A stretch of 64,000 nucleotides of DNA from Henriciella sp. (GCA_030066975.1 JASJAO010000006.1:124001-188000), one strand, 5' to 3'. Shown: positions 25,301 to 34,669, counted from the stretch's first letter. Notes: generated by a model from the letters alone, not told the origin. Numbers and translations are program-made.

Positions 25301-27280
25301 TCAGTTCGCGACAACGCCTGAGAAAGCAAGGCCCAGGTCGCGATAATACGCCACCCGCTGTTCCTGATCGGGGGTCAGCAGCATCAGTCGGGACGCCCCG
25401 ACCAGCTGGCTGGGGCGCAGACCTTCATGCGCGACAATCATCATGTCATGCCAGATCCGGGATGGCAGGCCACCGCCTGTCACTTCGGTCATCGGCGTAT
25501 CATCATCATTCCCGGTCCAGACCCCGCCCAGCAGTTCAGCGCTGAAACCCACGAACCAGGCATCTCGAAACGACTGACTGGTGCCGGTTTTGCCCGCGAT
25601 CGGCCAACGCTCAAGATCGGCGGCTTTGCCCGTACCATCTCGCACAACCGAGGCCAGCATGCCGGCCATCAGATCGGCATTCTCTTTCGGGTAGACCACA
25701 GCGGCTTCGTATTCAGGGCGTTCATACAGAATCTCACCGCGCGAGGATTCGATCTTCGCGACCAGATAAGGATCAACCCGCTTGCCACCGGTCATGAACG
25801 GTCCATAGGCGCGTGTCAGTTCCCAGAGGCTGACCTCCTGACTGCCGAGTGCAATTGAGGGCAGGGGGCGCAGCGTTGAATTGATCCCGAACCGTTGCGC
25901 CAGTTTGATGATGCTGTCTTCACCGGCTTCCTGACCGAGCAGGGCGGCGATTGTGTTCAGGCTGTCGCGCAGGGCTTCATTCACCGTAACCGGGCCGACA
26001 TAGACGCGGGAAAAGTTCTTCGGCGCCCATTTATCAATAACGACGGGTTCATCAATGCGCACATCATAGGGCGTGATTCCTGCCTCAAGCGCTGCGGCAT
26101 AGACAAAGGGTTTGAACGCCGACCCAGGCTGGCGTTTGGCCTGTGTCGCCCGATTGTACTGGTTCTCAAGATAATCTCGACCGCCATACAGCGCGACGAT
26201 CTCGCCGGTTTTTTTCATGATGATCGCGGCAGCCTGTCCGGCATTGGCTTCCTCAGATTCCTCCTGCATGCGTGCTTCGATCACCTCGACAATCTGGTTC
26301 TGCACATCGCGATCAACCGTCAATGTGATCACCAGATCGTCGGGAACGACCGGTAAAAGCCGTTCAGCCCGCTCTTTTGCAAGGTCCAGGATATAGCCGA
26401 ATTGCGGGTCTTTCTCAGACGGTTCGGTCAGGGTGACATCCGAATCCATCGCGATCTGGGCACTTTCAGGCGTGATGAACCCGGCCGCGACCATTTCCGA
26501 CAGAACGTAAGTCTGGCGGGTCTTGGCATCACCCATATTGCGGTTCAGCGCGAGGCGAGACGGCGCCTGTGGCAGGGTGGCCAGCAAGGAGGCTTCAGCC
26601 AGGGTCAGGTCCTGCGGGTCTTTGCCGAAATAGAACCGCGCTGCGGCCCCCAGGCCGTAAAATCCCGAGCCGAAATAGATCTGGTTCAGATACAGCTCGA
26701 GGATCTGATCCTTCGAGACACGCTTTTCCAACTGGCGCGCCAGACGGACTTCCTGGACTTTGCGTTTGATCGTCTGTTCCGAAGACAGGATCAGGTTTTT
26801 GACCACCTGTTGCGTAATCGTTGATGCGCCCGAGACGGTCCTGCCCGATGTCGCGTTCGACCAGAGCGCACGGATCATGGCCTGCGTGTCGGCGCCATCA
26901 TGATCGTAGAAGCGTTTGTCTTCTGCCGCGATGAACGCCCGCGGGACGTAGGCTGGCAATTCTTCCAGCGTCACTTTGCGGCCATAGCGCGGGCCGCGGA
27001 TCGCCAGCGTATTGCCGCTCGCATCGACAAACTCGATTGCGGCCCCGGCGTTCACTTCCCACAGCTCATCTGTTTCCGGCAAAGTCGGCATGCCGCGATA
27101 CAGGCTCTGCCAATAGAGAAAGGCCGATAGCCCCCCAATCAGCACAAGCCCTGCAGCTGCAATGAGACCGTATTTCAACACTGGCCGCCGTTTCCCCGCT
27201 TTGGCTCGGCCACGGGCTTTAGACGGCGCAGACCTTCTGGGCTGCCGTTTCAAACCTGGCTTCTGTTTCTTCACTGCCAC
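25301..27280 (-). CDS. Class A penicillin-binding protein (PBP1 type)
   Basis: A 659-residue bifunctional peptidoglycan synthase. A basic cytoplasmic tail and one membrane span (about residues 35-57) precede the GT51 domain (about 95-270; A-A-E-D-K-R-F-Y-D-H-D-G, then S-G-A-S-T-I-T-Q-Q, and the R-K-V-Q-E segment). The transpeptidase domain (about 335-640) has the active Ser in P-G-S-A-F-K-P-F, then S-L-N and the K-T-G-T triad near 570. The length is short for PBP1A, closer to the compact PBP1C/PBP2D-like alphaproteobacterial enzymes. Confidence 0.93.
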   Translation of the reverse strand: MAVKKQKPGLKRQPRRSAPSKARGRAKAGKRRPVLKYGLIAAAGLVLIGGLSAFLYWQSLYRGMPTLPETDELWEVNAGAAIEFVDASGNTLAIRGPRYGRKVTLEELPAYVPRAFIAAEDKRFYDHDGADTQAMIRALWSNATSGRTVSGASTITQQVVKNLILSSEQTIKRKVQEVRLARQLEKRVSKDQILELYLNQIYFGSGFYGLGAAARFYFGKDPQDLTLAEASLLATLPQAPSRLALNRNMGDAKTRQTYVLSEMVAAGFITPESAQIAMDSDVTLTEPSEKDPQFGYILDLAKERAERLLPVVPDDLVITLTVDRDVQNQIVEVIEARMQEESEEANAGQAAAIIMKKTGEIVALYGGRDYLENQYNRATQAKRQPGSAFKPFVYAAALEAGITPYDVRIDEPVVIDKWAPKNFSRVYVGPVTVNEALRDSLNTIAALLGQEAGEDSIIKLAQRFGINSTLRPLPSIALGSQEVSLWELTRAYGPFMTGGKRVDPYLVAKIESSRGEILYERPEYEAAVVYPKENADLMAGMLASVVRDGTGKAADLERWPIAGKTGTSQSFRDAWFVGFSAELLGGVWTGNDDDTPMTEVTGGGLPSRIWHDMMIVAHEGLRPSQLVGASRLMLLTPDQEQRVAYYRDLGLAFSGVVAN

Positions 27281-27364
27281 GCGAAGGCTCCGTTCAAGAT
27301 CCGTCGCGAACGTGTAAGTCCGCCAAGATTACGGCGGGGTGAAGGCCGGTCAAATTAACTGTAA

Positions 27365-27847
27365 TTAGTTTCGCATCGGGGCCGGACAGTCCGGACCATC
27401 GGGTTTGCGCTGGCCAGCTGGCGCGCGTTCGGCCAGGATCTTGGCCAGTTTCAGGCGTGCGGAGATGTCCTTGCGTTTCAGCGGGCGCATCACACAGGAA
27501 ATCGGCTCGCCGGTGTCGGCTGCAACAATCACGGCGATTCCCGTGATCCCGCCATACCAGTCCCACAGGTATCCAGCCTTGTTTGCATCGGCGAGACGAA
27601 TTGCATCTGCGAACGCCGCGGCCTTTCTGAGTTCGTCGGCTTTTCGACCCGCATCGGTCACATCCAGGTTGACCAGTTCGATCGTCCCTTCTGGATATTC
27701 TGACATGGCATCATCAATGCGCGGGTTCAGAATCTGGCAATTGGAACACCAATCAGCCGTAAAATTGATGATTCGCAGCACCGGATCCGCCTGAGCGCTT
27801 GCTGTGCCGAAGAGCAGGAAGACAAGCCCGATAAAGAAGTGACGCAT
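27365..27847 (-). CDS. Secreted thioredoxin-like protein with atypical CSNC motif
   Basis: A 160-residue protein with a signal peptide (residues 1-20, ending A-Q-A) and a thioredoxin fold: I-N-F-T-A-D-W-C-S-N-C near residue 28 and D-V-T after the second strand. The active-site dipeptide is Ser-Asn instead of Gly-Pro, and the cis-Pro region reads T-G-I-A, so redox potential and partners should differ from thioredoxin. A late Cys (S-C-V-M-R-P) and a C-terminal Cys are extra. It lies upstream of the PBP gene in the same direction. Confidence 0.78.
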   Translation of the reverse strand: MRHFFIGLVFLLFGTASAQADPVLRIINFTADWCSNCQILNPRIDDAMSEYPEGTIELVNLDVTDAGRKADELRKAAAFADAIRLADANKAGYLWDWYGGITGIAVIVAADTGEPISCVMRPLKRKDISARLKLAKILAERAPAGQRKPDGPDCPAPMRN

Positions 27848-27913
27848 ATCTGGTCTCCAAATGCGTTGGTGCGTCTAGCACACGGTGTCTTGATCGATCA
27901 CATCACAGAGGCG

Positions 27914-29215
27914 TTATCCGCTGCGCCCGAATACCCGGTTGAAAATATGGTCCACACGCTGGAAGTGGTAAGCATCATCGAACAAACTTTCGAGTTTCTC
28001 GTTTGAGAGTTTCGCCGTAACGTCACTGTCAGCTTTCAGGTGATCCAGAAACGCGCCCTCACCGGCCCATGTCTTCATCGCATTGCGTTGAACCATCCGA
28101 TAGCTGTCTTCCCGCGAGTTGCCTGATTCGACCAGGGCGAGCAACACGCGCTGCGAATTGTGCAAGCCGCCCATCTTGTCCATTACGGCTTGCATATTCT
28201 CGGGATAAACTAGGAGGTTCTCGATGACGCCCGCCAGCCGGTGCAGGGCGAAATCGAGATGGATTGTTGTATCCGGGCCAATCCCGCGCTCGACAGAAGA
28301 ATGCGAAATATCGCGCTCATGCCACAAGGCAACGTTCTCCATCGCCGGAACCACCGCCATGCGGACCAGGCGTGCCAGGCCGGTCAGGTTTTCTGTGAGA
28401 ACCGGGTTGCGCTTATGCGGCATCGCGGACGAGCCCTTCTGGCCCTTGGAAAAGAACTCCTCGGCCTCGTAAAGCTCAGTTCGTTGCAGGTGACGGATCT
28501 CTGTTGCCAGACGCTCGATCGATGAGGCGATGACCCCTAAAGCGGCGAAGTAGGCGGCATGGCGATCGCGCGGGATCACCTGTGTCGAGACCGGTTCAGG
28601 GGAGAGGCCAAGTTTCTCGGCGACATAGTCCTCAATACGCGGGTCAATATTGGCGAAGGTCCCGACCGCGCCGGATATCGCGCACGTGGCGACTTCCTCT
28701 CGGGCGGTCTGGAGCCGTTTCCGGGCCCGCTGAAACTCGGCATGAAAGGTGGCGAGTTTCAGTCCGAACGTGGTCGGTTCAGCATGAATGCCGTGACTGC
28801 GCCCAATCGTCGGCGTCAGTTTGTGTTCAAAAGCGCGCTTTTTCAGGGCTGCCAGAACCCGGTCCACGCCTTCCATCAGCAGGTCTGTTGCCCGCACCAG
28901 TTGCACATTCAGACAGGTGTCGAGCACATCCGAGGAGGTCATGCCCTTATGAAGGAACCGCGCCGGCTGGCCGACATGTTCGGCGACATTGGTCAGAAAC
29001 GCGATCACATCATGTTTGACCTCGGCTTCGATCTCATCGATCCGCGCCACTTCGAACTGACCCTTCTCCCTGACTATTGCGGAGGTTCCGGCCGGGATCT
29101 GACCCAGATTCTCCATTGCTTCAGCGGCCAGGGTCTCAATTTCCAACCAGATGCTATACTTGGTTTCAGGGGTCCAAATCGCCGTCATGGCGGGGCGGGC
29201 ATAGCGAGGAATCAT
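27914..29215 (-). CDS. purB: Adenylosuccinate lyase
   Basis: A 433-residue enzyme of the fumarase/aspartase superfamily, acting twice in purine synthesis (SAICAR to AICAR and adenylosuccinate to AMP). The signature S-S-A-M-P-H-K-R-N-P is at about residue 262, H-K-G-M-T-S-S-D near 87 and T-I-G-R-S-H-G-x-H-A-E near 135. Starts with M-I-P-R-Y as usual for the shorter bacterial class. Confidence 0.96.
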   Translation of the reverse strand: MIPRYARPAMTAIWTPETKYSIWLEIETLAAEAMENLGQIPAGTSAIVREKGQFEVARIDEIEAEVKHDVIAFLTNVAEHVGQPARFLHKGMTSSDVLDTCLNVQLVRATDLLMEGVDRVLAALKKRAFEHKLTPTIGRSHGIHAEPTTFGLKLATFHAEFQRARKRLQTAREEVATCAISGAVGTFANIDPRIEDYVAEKLGLSPEPVSTQVIPRDRHAAYFAALGVIASSIERLATEIRHLQRTELYEAEEFFSKGQKGSSAMPHKRNPVLTENLTGLARLVRMAVVPAMENVALWHERDISHSSVERGIGPDTTIHLDFALHRLAGVIENLLVYPENMQAVMDKMGGLHNSQRVLLALVESGNSREDSYRMVQRNAMKTWAGEGAFLDHLKADSDVTAKLSNEKLESLFDDAYHFQRVDHIFNRVFGRSG

Positions 29216-29443
29216 GATCGGCCTTCAATCTGTTGGCGCGCGTATATCTCCTGAATGTCGTCACCGCAAATCCTCGTTTGGGAGGTGGTGCGTGAGCGAT
29301 ACTCCGTTAACCTCATAGCCGACGGGAAATGTTGACGATTTCACTGGTCGCGTCTGACATACCAGCGTATAGATATTTCGTTATCGAAATGGGCTGTGGG
29401 GTCCAGACGGCTGCTTTCGAGGAGTTGAAGGCGGTAAGAGAGT

Positions 29444-29478
29444 TTGGTTAACTGAACTCAAGCGTGTAGAATCACGCT
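29444..29478 (+). promoter_or_regulatory. Promoter with an inverted repeat around its -10 box
   Basis: TTGGTT (29444-29449) and TAGAAT (29467-29472) are spaced 17 bp. The -10 hexamer is framed by perfect arms AGCGTG (29461-29466) and CACGCT (29473-29478). AAGGGG lies 7 nt before the ATG at 29499. The rest of the 283-nt gap upstream (29216-29440) shows nothing further that I can support. Confidence 0.65.
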
Positions 29479-29498
29479 TACACTAAGGGGAATACAAC

Positions 29499-30476
29499 AT
29501 GAATAAGTATCTAATCGCGACAGTGTCGGCGACGACGCTTGCTGGCGTGGCTTTCGGTCAGGCGGCAGATATGCCACCAACAGCAAACCCAGGCGAGTGT
29601 TTTGCTCGCGTGCTGATCCCGGAAACCACACAAGTTGTGACAGAACAGGTTATCGATCGTGAAGCCTCGTTCGAGATCAACGTCATTCCAGCGGCTTATG
29701 AAACTGTGACAGAGCAGCGTCTGGTGAAAGAAGGCACTACCGTCTTCAAAACCATTCCTGCCGTTTACGACACAGTGACAGAAGTCATCGAAGTCGAGCC
29801 TGCCCGTGAAGAGAAAATCGTTGTTCCAGCTCAGTACGAAACCTACACGGAACAGGTTCTGATCCGTGAAGCGTACACAACCTGGAAGCCAGGTGCAGGT
29901 CTGTTCGGTCGCGGTGACGCGGGCGTCATTCCAGCCAGCGGTGTAGCAGCGAACGGTGATGCTGTGGCAACCGGCGAATTGCTGTGTATGGTGGAAGTAC
30001 CAGCACAGTATGACACGGTCACACGCACACGCCTTATTTCTCCGGAAAGAACTGATATTCAGATCATTCCAGCGGTAACAAAGACTGTTGAAAAGCAGGT
30101 TGTCGTGACACCACCACAAGTGGTCGAAGAAACCATCCCTGCTGAGTATGAGACAGTGACGCTGCAGCAACTGGTCACACCGGCTTATGAAGAGCGCATC
30201 GAAATTCCAGCGACTTACAAAACCGTTGAGAAGCGTGTTGTCACCGGCGGTGGCGGCCTCGAATGGCGTGAAGTGCTTTGTGACACGAACACAACTTCTG
30301 CGAAAATCAGCGAGATCCAGACCGCTCTGACAGCGGCTGGCTATACTGTACCTGCAGATGGCGAGTTCGGACCAGCAACTTTGAACGCAATGGAATCCTA
30401 TCAGCGGGCCAATGGCCTGCCAGTCGGCTACCTGACCGTTTCGACAGTTGAAAGCCTCGGTGTTTCACCGTTCTAG
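29499..30476 (+). CDS. Secreted repeat protein with C-terminal peptidoglycan-binding domain
   Basis: A 325-residue protein: signal peptide (1-20), then about seven degenerate copies of a 20-25 residue unit of the type I-P-A-x-Y-E-T-V-T-E-Q (about residues 50-245), then a PG_binding_1 domain (about 265-325; I-Q-T-A-L-T-A-A-G-Y, G-E-F-G-P-A-T). The repeats should form a beta-strand rich rod or surface layer tethered to the wall. Its codon choice differs from neighbours, with Pro mostly CCA and Thr often ACA. That points to translational selection in a highly expressed gene or to a different origin. It has its own strong promoter and terminator. Confidence 0.78.
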   Translation: MNKYLIATVSATTLAGVAFGQAADMPPTANPGECFARVLIPETTQVVTEQVIDREASFEINVIPAAYETVTEQRLVKEGTTVFKTIPAVYDTVTEVIEVEPAREEKIVVPAQYETYTEQVLIREAYTTWKPGAGLFGRGDAGVIPASGVAANGDAVATGELLCMVEVPAQYDTVTRTRLISPERTDIQIIPAVTKTVEKQVVVTPPQVVEETIPAEYETVTLQQLVTPAYEERIEIPATYKTVEKRVVTGGGGLEWREVLCDTNTTSAKISEIQTALTAAGYTVPADGEFGPATLNAMESYQRANGLPVGYLTVSTVESLGVSPF

Positions 30477-30502
30477 GATTTCAACGTTCTAGACTATTTG
30501 GT

Positions 30503-30532
30503 CCCCGCAAGTTCGCTTGCGGGGGCTTTTTT
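30503..30532 (+). terminator. Rho-independent terminator of the repeat protein gene
   Basis: CCCCGCAAG (30503-30511) pairs perfectly with CTTGCGGGG (30516-30524) over a stable TTCG tetraloop, then GCTTTTTT. It ends at the stop codon of the convergent ispH. Confidence 0.92.
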
Positions 30533-31475
30533 ATGTGCGCTCCAGCACCCGCGGCAGCTTGAAGACAACGCTCTCGGTGGCTGTTGTCACCTCTTCAACG
30601 GAAATGTCGAAGCGCGCGCGGCAGGCCGCAATCAGGCCCTGAACCAGGTCCTCCGGCGCGCTGGCCCCGGCGGTAAGGCCCAGCGTATTGACGCCGTCAA
30701 ACCAGGACCAGTCGACATCTTCCGCACTCGCGACGAGTTTGGCTTCGTTCGAGCCCGCCCGTTTGGCAACTTCAACGAGACGTTTTGAGTTCGAGGAGGT
30801 TTCTGCCCCGATGACCAGGAACAGCTCGGCGCGCTCGGCCATGACTTTAACGGCTTCCTGGCGATTCGTGGTGGCGTAGCAGATGTCTTCCTTGTGTGGC
30901 GCGCTGATGCCAGGAAACCGGGCTTGCAAGGCGGCGACGATTTCTGCGGTATCATCGACGCTCAGCGTGGTCTGGGTGACAAAGGCCAGATTGTCCGGAT
31001 CTCGCGGTTGAAAGGCCGCCACATCCTCGATGGTTTCGATCAGGGTCATCGCCTCATCCGGCAGCTGCCCCATCGTGCCGATGACTTCAGGGTGGCCCGT
31101 GTGACCAATCAGAACAATCTCGCGCCCGGCGCGGTGATGACGCTCGGCTTCGACGTGAACTTTTGACACCAGCGGGCAGGTGGCGTCGACATAGACCATA
31201 TTCCGCGCCGCTGCTGCCGCCGGTATGGCTTTCGGCACGCCGTGGGCTGAAAACACAACCGGACGATCGTTCGGACAGTCTTCCAGCTCTTCCACAAAAA
31301 CAGCGCCCATCTGTTCGAGCCGCGACACGACATGCTGATTGTGAACGATTTCATGCCGGACATAGACTGGTGCGCCCCATTTGCCGAGCGCTTCTTCGAC
31401 AATCTGGATCGCGCGGTCGACGCCGGCGCAGAACCCACGCGGCGCAGCGAGCAGAACAGTCAGGGGGCGGTTCAT
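30531..31475 (-). CDS. ispH: 4-hydroxy-3-methylbut-2-enyl diphosphate reductase
   Basis: A 314-residue iron-sulfur enzyme, last step of the MEP isoprenoid pathway, making IPP and DMAPP. The three cluster Cys are visible: F-C-A-G-V-D-R-A near residue 15, D-A-T-C-P-L-V near 100 and the one in [11 protein letters not shown] near 200. Also H-E-I-V-H-N at about 42. The leader contains a tandem 19-bp duplication that repeats its ribosome binding site. Confidence 0.96.
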   Translation of the reverse strand: MNRPLTVLLAAPRGFCAGVDRAIQIVEEALGKWGAPVYVRHEIVHNQHVVSRLEQMGAVFVEELEDCPNDRPVVFSAHGVPKAIPAAAAARNMVYVDATCPLVSKVHVEAERHHRAGREIVLIGHTGHPEVIGTMGQLPDEAMTLIETIEDVAAFQPRDPDNLAFVTQTTLSVDDTAEIVAALQARFPGISAPHKEDICYATTNRQEAVKVMAERAELFLVIGAETSSNSKRLVEVAKRAGSNEAKLVASAEDVDWSWFDGVNTLGLTAGASAPEDLVQGLIAACRARFDISVEEVTTATESVVFKLPRVLERT

Positions 31476-31511
31476 ATTAACGCTTCCTCATGTTATTAAC
31501 GCTTCCTCATG
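31475..31511 (-). repeat. Tandem 19-bp duplication in the ispH leader
   Basis: TATTAACGCTTCCTCATG occurs twice in a row with a 19-bp period (starting 31475 and 31494). On the minus strand each copy contains GAGGAAG, a usable ribosome binding site, and a four-codon frame ATG-AGG-AAG-CGT-TAA. The second frame ends one base before the ispH ATG. Confidence 0.85.
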
Positions 31512-31615
31512 CTACGTCGCACATAGGCCGTTGCACCGCGTGCTTGTGCCCGGTAACACTCTCGCGAAGAGATGGATAGCCTCGACCTTGAGGCCAAGAG
31601 TGACAAGGCATCGCA

Positions 31616-32173
31616 ATGCGTATTTCAGTCCTTTTTGTGGCATTCGGTATGTTGGCCGCCTGTGGTGGCGGCGAAATCGCGGAATCCTTCGATACCCGCC
31701 GCAATGTCGGGGCCTGTCCGACCGCAGGGGCCATCTACACCGCCTCGCGCATCGTGGAGCTGGCTGACGAGACCAATAGTTTCAGCAATATCACCTATAC
31801 GGGTGAAGTCGTCGACGTGCGCATGTACTGCCGCTATGCCGGAGGGGATCCGGTCAGCGCAGAGATCGAAATCGACTTTGCCTTCGGAAAGGGCCCACAG
31901 GGCACCGAGCGGACCAAAGACTATACTTATTGGGTCGCAGTTGCCCGGCGCAGCGGAAAGGTCCTGAACAAGGAGTTTTTCACCGTTCGCGCTGACTTCG
32001 ACGAGGGCGATATCGTTGGGCGGTCCGAACTGATCCAGAACATCCTCATCCCGCGCGTGGATGAAACGATTTCCGCGGCAAACTTTGAGGTTCTGGTCGG
32101 GTTCGATCTCACCGAAGAGCAATTGACCTTTAACAAGGAAGGTCACCGCTTCCGCTTGAACGCCGGACAGTAA
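31616..32173 (+). CDS. Lipoprotein of unknown function
   Basis: A 185-residue lipoprotein with signal M-R-I-S-V-L-F-V-A-F-G-M-L-A-A-C (lipobox L-A-A-C at 13-16), then G-G-G. The mature domain is beta-rich with two Cys (G-A-C-P and M-Y-C-R) and an even mix of charged residues, one compact domain. I do not know the family. It lies 24 nt before argS and may share its transcript. Confidence 0.72.
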   Translation: MRISVLFVAFGMLAACGGGEIAESFDTRRNVGACPTAGAIYTASRIVELADETNSFSNITYTGEVVDVRMYCRYAGGDPVSAEIEIDFAFGKGPQGTERTKDYTYWVAVARRSGKVLNKEFFTVRADFDEGDIVGRSELIQNILIPRVDETISAANFEVLVGFDLTEEQLTFNKEGHRFRLNAGQ

Positions 32174-32197
32174 GACCAGATTTTCGGAGAGACTCTC

Positions 32198-33991
32198 ATG
32201 GCGAATCTCGCAGCCCAACTAACGGGCGCGTGCGTGGCAGCGTTTGAAGCTGAAGGTTTGGAAGCGCGTTGGGGCGCAGTCAAACAGTCCGATCGTCCAG
32301 AGCTGGCTGATTTTCAGTGCAATGCCTGTATGGGCGCGGCCAAACAGGCCAAGACCAACCCGCGTGAGCTGGCAGCCAGAATCGCGCCGCGTATCGCTGA
32401 GCACCCCGCCGTCGCGCGAGTGGATGTCGCCGGGCCCGGCTTTCTCAACATCGTCGTCACTGATGAGGCGCTGTCTGCCCTGGCTGAAGCGGTACGTAGC
32501 GATCCACGGGCAGGGGCAGAAAGAGCGTCCGAGACCGAAAAGATCGTGGTCGACTTTGGCGGCCCCAATGTCGCAAAGCCGATGCATGTCGGACATATCC
32601 GGTCCGCGGTGATTGGCGACACGATCGTACGTCTGCTGCGCTTTATGGGGGATGATGTGACCGGGGATGCCCACCTTGGTGACTGGGGCCTGCAAATGGG
32701 GCTTCTGATCGTGGCGGTAAAGGACGAGCAGCCGAATCTGCCCTATTTCGAGACGGGCAATGACGGTCCCTTTCCGACCGATCCTCCCATCGACATGGAA
32801 GATTTGTCCCGGCTCTATCCGATGGCGTCTGCCCGCTCCAAGGAGGATGAGGCCTATATGAGCCGTGCGCAGGCCGCTGTCGCCGAGATGCAGGCTGGGC
32901 ATCCCGGTTACCGCGCATTGCTGAAACACTTCATCCAGGTCTCGGTCGCGGCCTTGAAGACAGATTACGCGTTTCTGGATGTCAGTTTCGATCTCTGGAA
33001 AGGTGAAAGTGACGTCGATGCGCTGATCCCGGACGTGGTCCAGCTGTTCAAGGACAAAGGCCTTGCGGTTGAGGATGACGGCGCGGTGATTGTCGATGTG
33101 GCCCGCCAGGACGAAAACGTCCCGATCGAAGGCAAGACCCAGCTCAAGAACCCGATGCCGCCAATCATGCTGGTCAACTCCCGCGGTGGCACAGGCTATC
33201 ACACGACCGATCTTGCCACGATCAAGGATCGTGTCGACACGATTTCCCCGGACCGGATGCTCTATGTCGTCGATCAGAGACAGGCGCTGCACTTCGAACA
33301 GGTCTATCGCGCAGCTGACAAGGCGGGTCTGTTCAGCGCCGACCGGCTCGAGCATCTCGGCTTCGGCACGGTCAACGGCAAGGACGGCAAGCCGTTCAAA
33401 ACCCGTGCTGGCGGAACTTTGAGGCTCTCCGACCTCAATGCGATGGCGCTGGAAGAGGCGACGAGGAGGATCAGCGAGACCAATCTCTCCGGCGATATTG
33501 GTCCGGAAGAGAAAGACGAGATCGGGCGTCTGGTCGCGCGCGCTGCTTTGCGCTTTGCCGACCTTCAGAACCAGCGTACGACGAATTACGTGTTCGATCT
33601 GGAGCGCTTTACGAGTTTCGAAGGCAAGACGGGGCCGTATCTGCTGTACGCCGTGGCACGGTTGAAGTCGCTGTTGCGCACGGCCAAGGCGGACGGTCAC
33701 CATCCGGGAGCGATCCAGATCGAGAGCGCGGCAGAGCGGAAACTGGCCCTGACGCTGGACGGCTTCACATTGGCGCTCAATCTCGCGCGCGACAAACGTA
33801 TGCCGCACTTCATCTGTGAACACGTCTACACGCTGGCTCAGGCGTTCAGCGCGTTTTATGGCGCACATCCGATTGCCAAAGAGGCTGATCCGGCGCTGCG
33901 GGCCTCGCGTCTGGGGCTGTGTGAAGCGGTGCTGGCACAGTTAACGGTCGGACTGAACCTGCTGGGGATTACGGCGCCTGAACGCATGTAA
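32198..33991 (+). CDS. argS: Arginyl-tRNA synthetase
   Basis: A 597-residue class I synthetase. The N-terminal Add-1 domain (1-115) is followed by the catalytic core with the HIGH-type motif M-H-V-G-H-I-R-S-A at about residue 129 and G-D-W-G-L-Q-M-G, then A-L-H-F-E-Q-V near 367 and the anticodon-binding domain with L-Q-N-Q-R-T-T-N-Y near 455. The canonical KMSKS is absent, as is normal for many ArgS. It attaches Arg to tRNA-Arg. Confidence 0.97.
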   Translation: MANLAAQLTGACVAAFEAEGLEARWGAVKQSDRPELADFQCNACMGAAKQAKTNPRELAARIAPRIAEHPAVARVDVAGPGFLNIVVTDEALSALAEAVRSDPRAGAERASETEKIVVDFGGPNVAKPMHVGHIRSAVIGDTIVRLLRFMGDDVTGDAHLGDWGLQMGLLIVAVKDEQPNLPYFETGNDGPFPTDPPIDMEDLSRLYPMASARSKEDEAYMSRAQAAVAEMQAGHPGYRALLKHFIQVSVAALKTDYAFLDVSFDLWKGESDVDALIPDVVQLFKDKGLAVEDDGAVIVDVARQDENVPIEGKTQLKNPMPPIMLVNSRGGTGYHTTDLATIKDRVDTISPDRMLYVVDQRQALHFEQVYRAADKAGLFSADRLEHLGFGTVNGKDGKPFKTRAGGTLRLSDLNAMALEEATRRISETNLSGDIGPEEKDEIGRLVARAALRFADLQNQRTTNYVFDLERFTSFEGKTGPYLLYAVARLKSLLRTAKADGHHPGAIQIESAAERKLALTLDGFTLALNLARDKRMPHFICEHVYTLAQAFSAFYGAHPIAKEADPALRASRLGLCEAVLAQLTVGLNLLGITAPERM

Positions 33992-34117
33992 TGGGCCCGA
34001 TTGTTAACGAAAGTCTCCAAATAGTTGCCAGCTTCCTAACAAAGCTTGGGGTTTTCCCAGAAAAAATGAAGATAAAGCGCCATTCTGGTAACTTTAACGC
34101 AACAGGGTGCGCCTAGG

Positions 34118-34135
34118 GTCATCATCAATGATGAC
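34118..34135. promoter_or_regulatory. Perfect inverted repeat before the 141-aa gene
   Basis: GTCATCAT (34118-34125) and ATGATGAC (34128-34135) form an 8-bp palindrome with a 2-bp centre, immediately before the AAGGAG site of the next gene. It could be an operator or a small leader hairpin. Confidence 0.4.
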
Positions 34136-34153
34136 ACAAGGAGCGCCAATCTG

Positions 34154-34579
34154 ATGCTGAAAAACATGATCAAATCTGCTGCAGAAGCCACCGGCTTGAC
34201 GCAAGCCAAAGCCAAAGAAGCCATTGGTATCGTGTTAAACACTGCAGAGCGTCAGGGGTCGCCGCTGTCCGAAGCGATTTTCCGCAAGATGCCAGGTGCG
34301 CGTACGCTTTCAGCGAAAACCGGCGCAGAGATTGGCGCAGACACCAGTCCGATCGCGCGCTTGATTGAGCAGACCCCGGGCGGCCGTCGCTATATCGGCG
34401 AGGGCATGTTCACCAATCTCCACAAGGCCGGTCTTGGGCACGACCAGATCGCCAAACTGCTGCCATCGATCAGCGGCTATATGAACATGACCTACGGCAT
34501 GGACGCGTTTGGCCATATCGGAGATCTGGTTGTGGCGGACATGGCGGGTGCAGCAGGCAAATCAGCCGTCGCCGCCTAA
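34154..34579 (+). CDS. Small conserved-looking hypothetical protein, 141 aa
   Basis: AAGGAG lies about 11 nt before the ATG. The product is helical, Ala/Gly-rich, without signal peptide; the segment F-T-N-L-H-K-A-G-L-G-H-D-Q-I near residue 90 looks like a helix-turn-helix-like or DUF2780/YidB-type repeat, but I am not sure of the family. It has its own terminator. Confidence 0.65.
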   Translation: MLKNMIKSAAEATGLTQAKAKEAIGIVLNTAERQGSPLSEAIFRKMPGARTLSAKTGAEIGADTSPIARLIEQTPGGRRYIGEGMFTNLHKAGLGHDQIAKLLPSISGYMNMTYGMDAFGHIGDLVVADMAGAAGKSAVAA

Positions 34580-34603
34580 CACCCTGATCGAGTTCTTGTG
34601 TTA

Positions 34604-34642
34604 AAAAGGCCCTTTGCCGCATCGGCATCGGGTCTTTTCTTT
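34604..34642 (+). terminator. Terminator after the 141-aa gene
   Basis: AAAAGGCCC pairs with GGGTCTTTT (one G-T pair) with an inner GCCG-CGGC hairpin; TTTTCTTTT ends the structure. Confidence 0.75.
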
Positions 34643-34669
34643 TGTAAGGCAGCGATCTAAGGCAGGCGC

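Noticed and set aside
32219-33868. A 549-codon open frame on the minus strand opposite argS
   Set aside because: Fully antisense to a clear arginyl-tRNA synthetase; no domain, signal or ribosome site; a by-product of GC-rich codon use.
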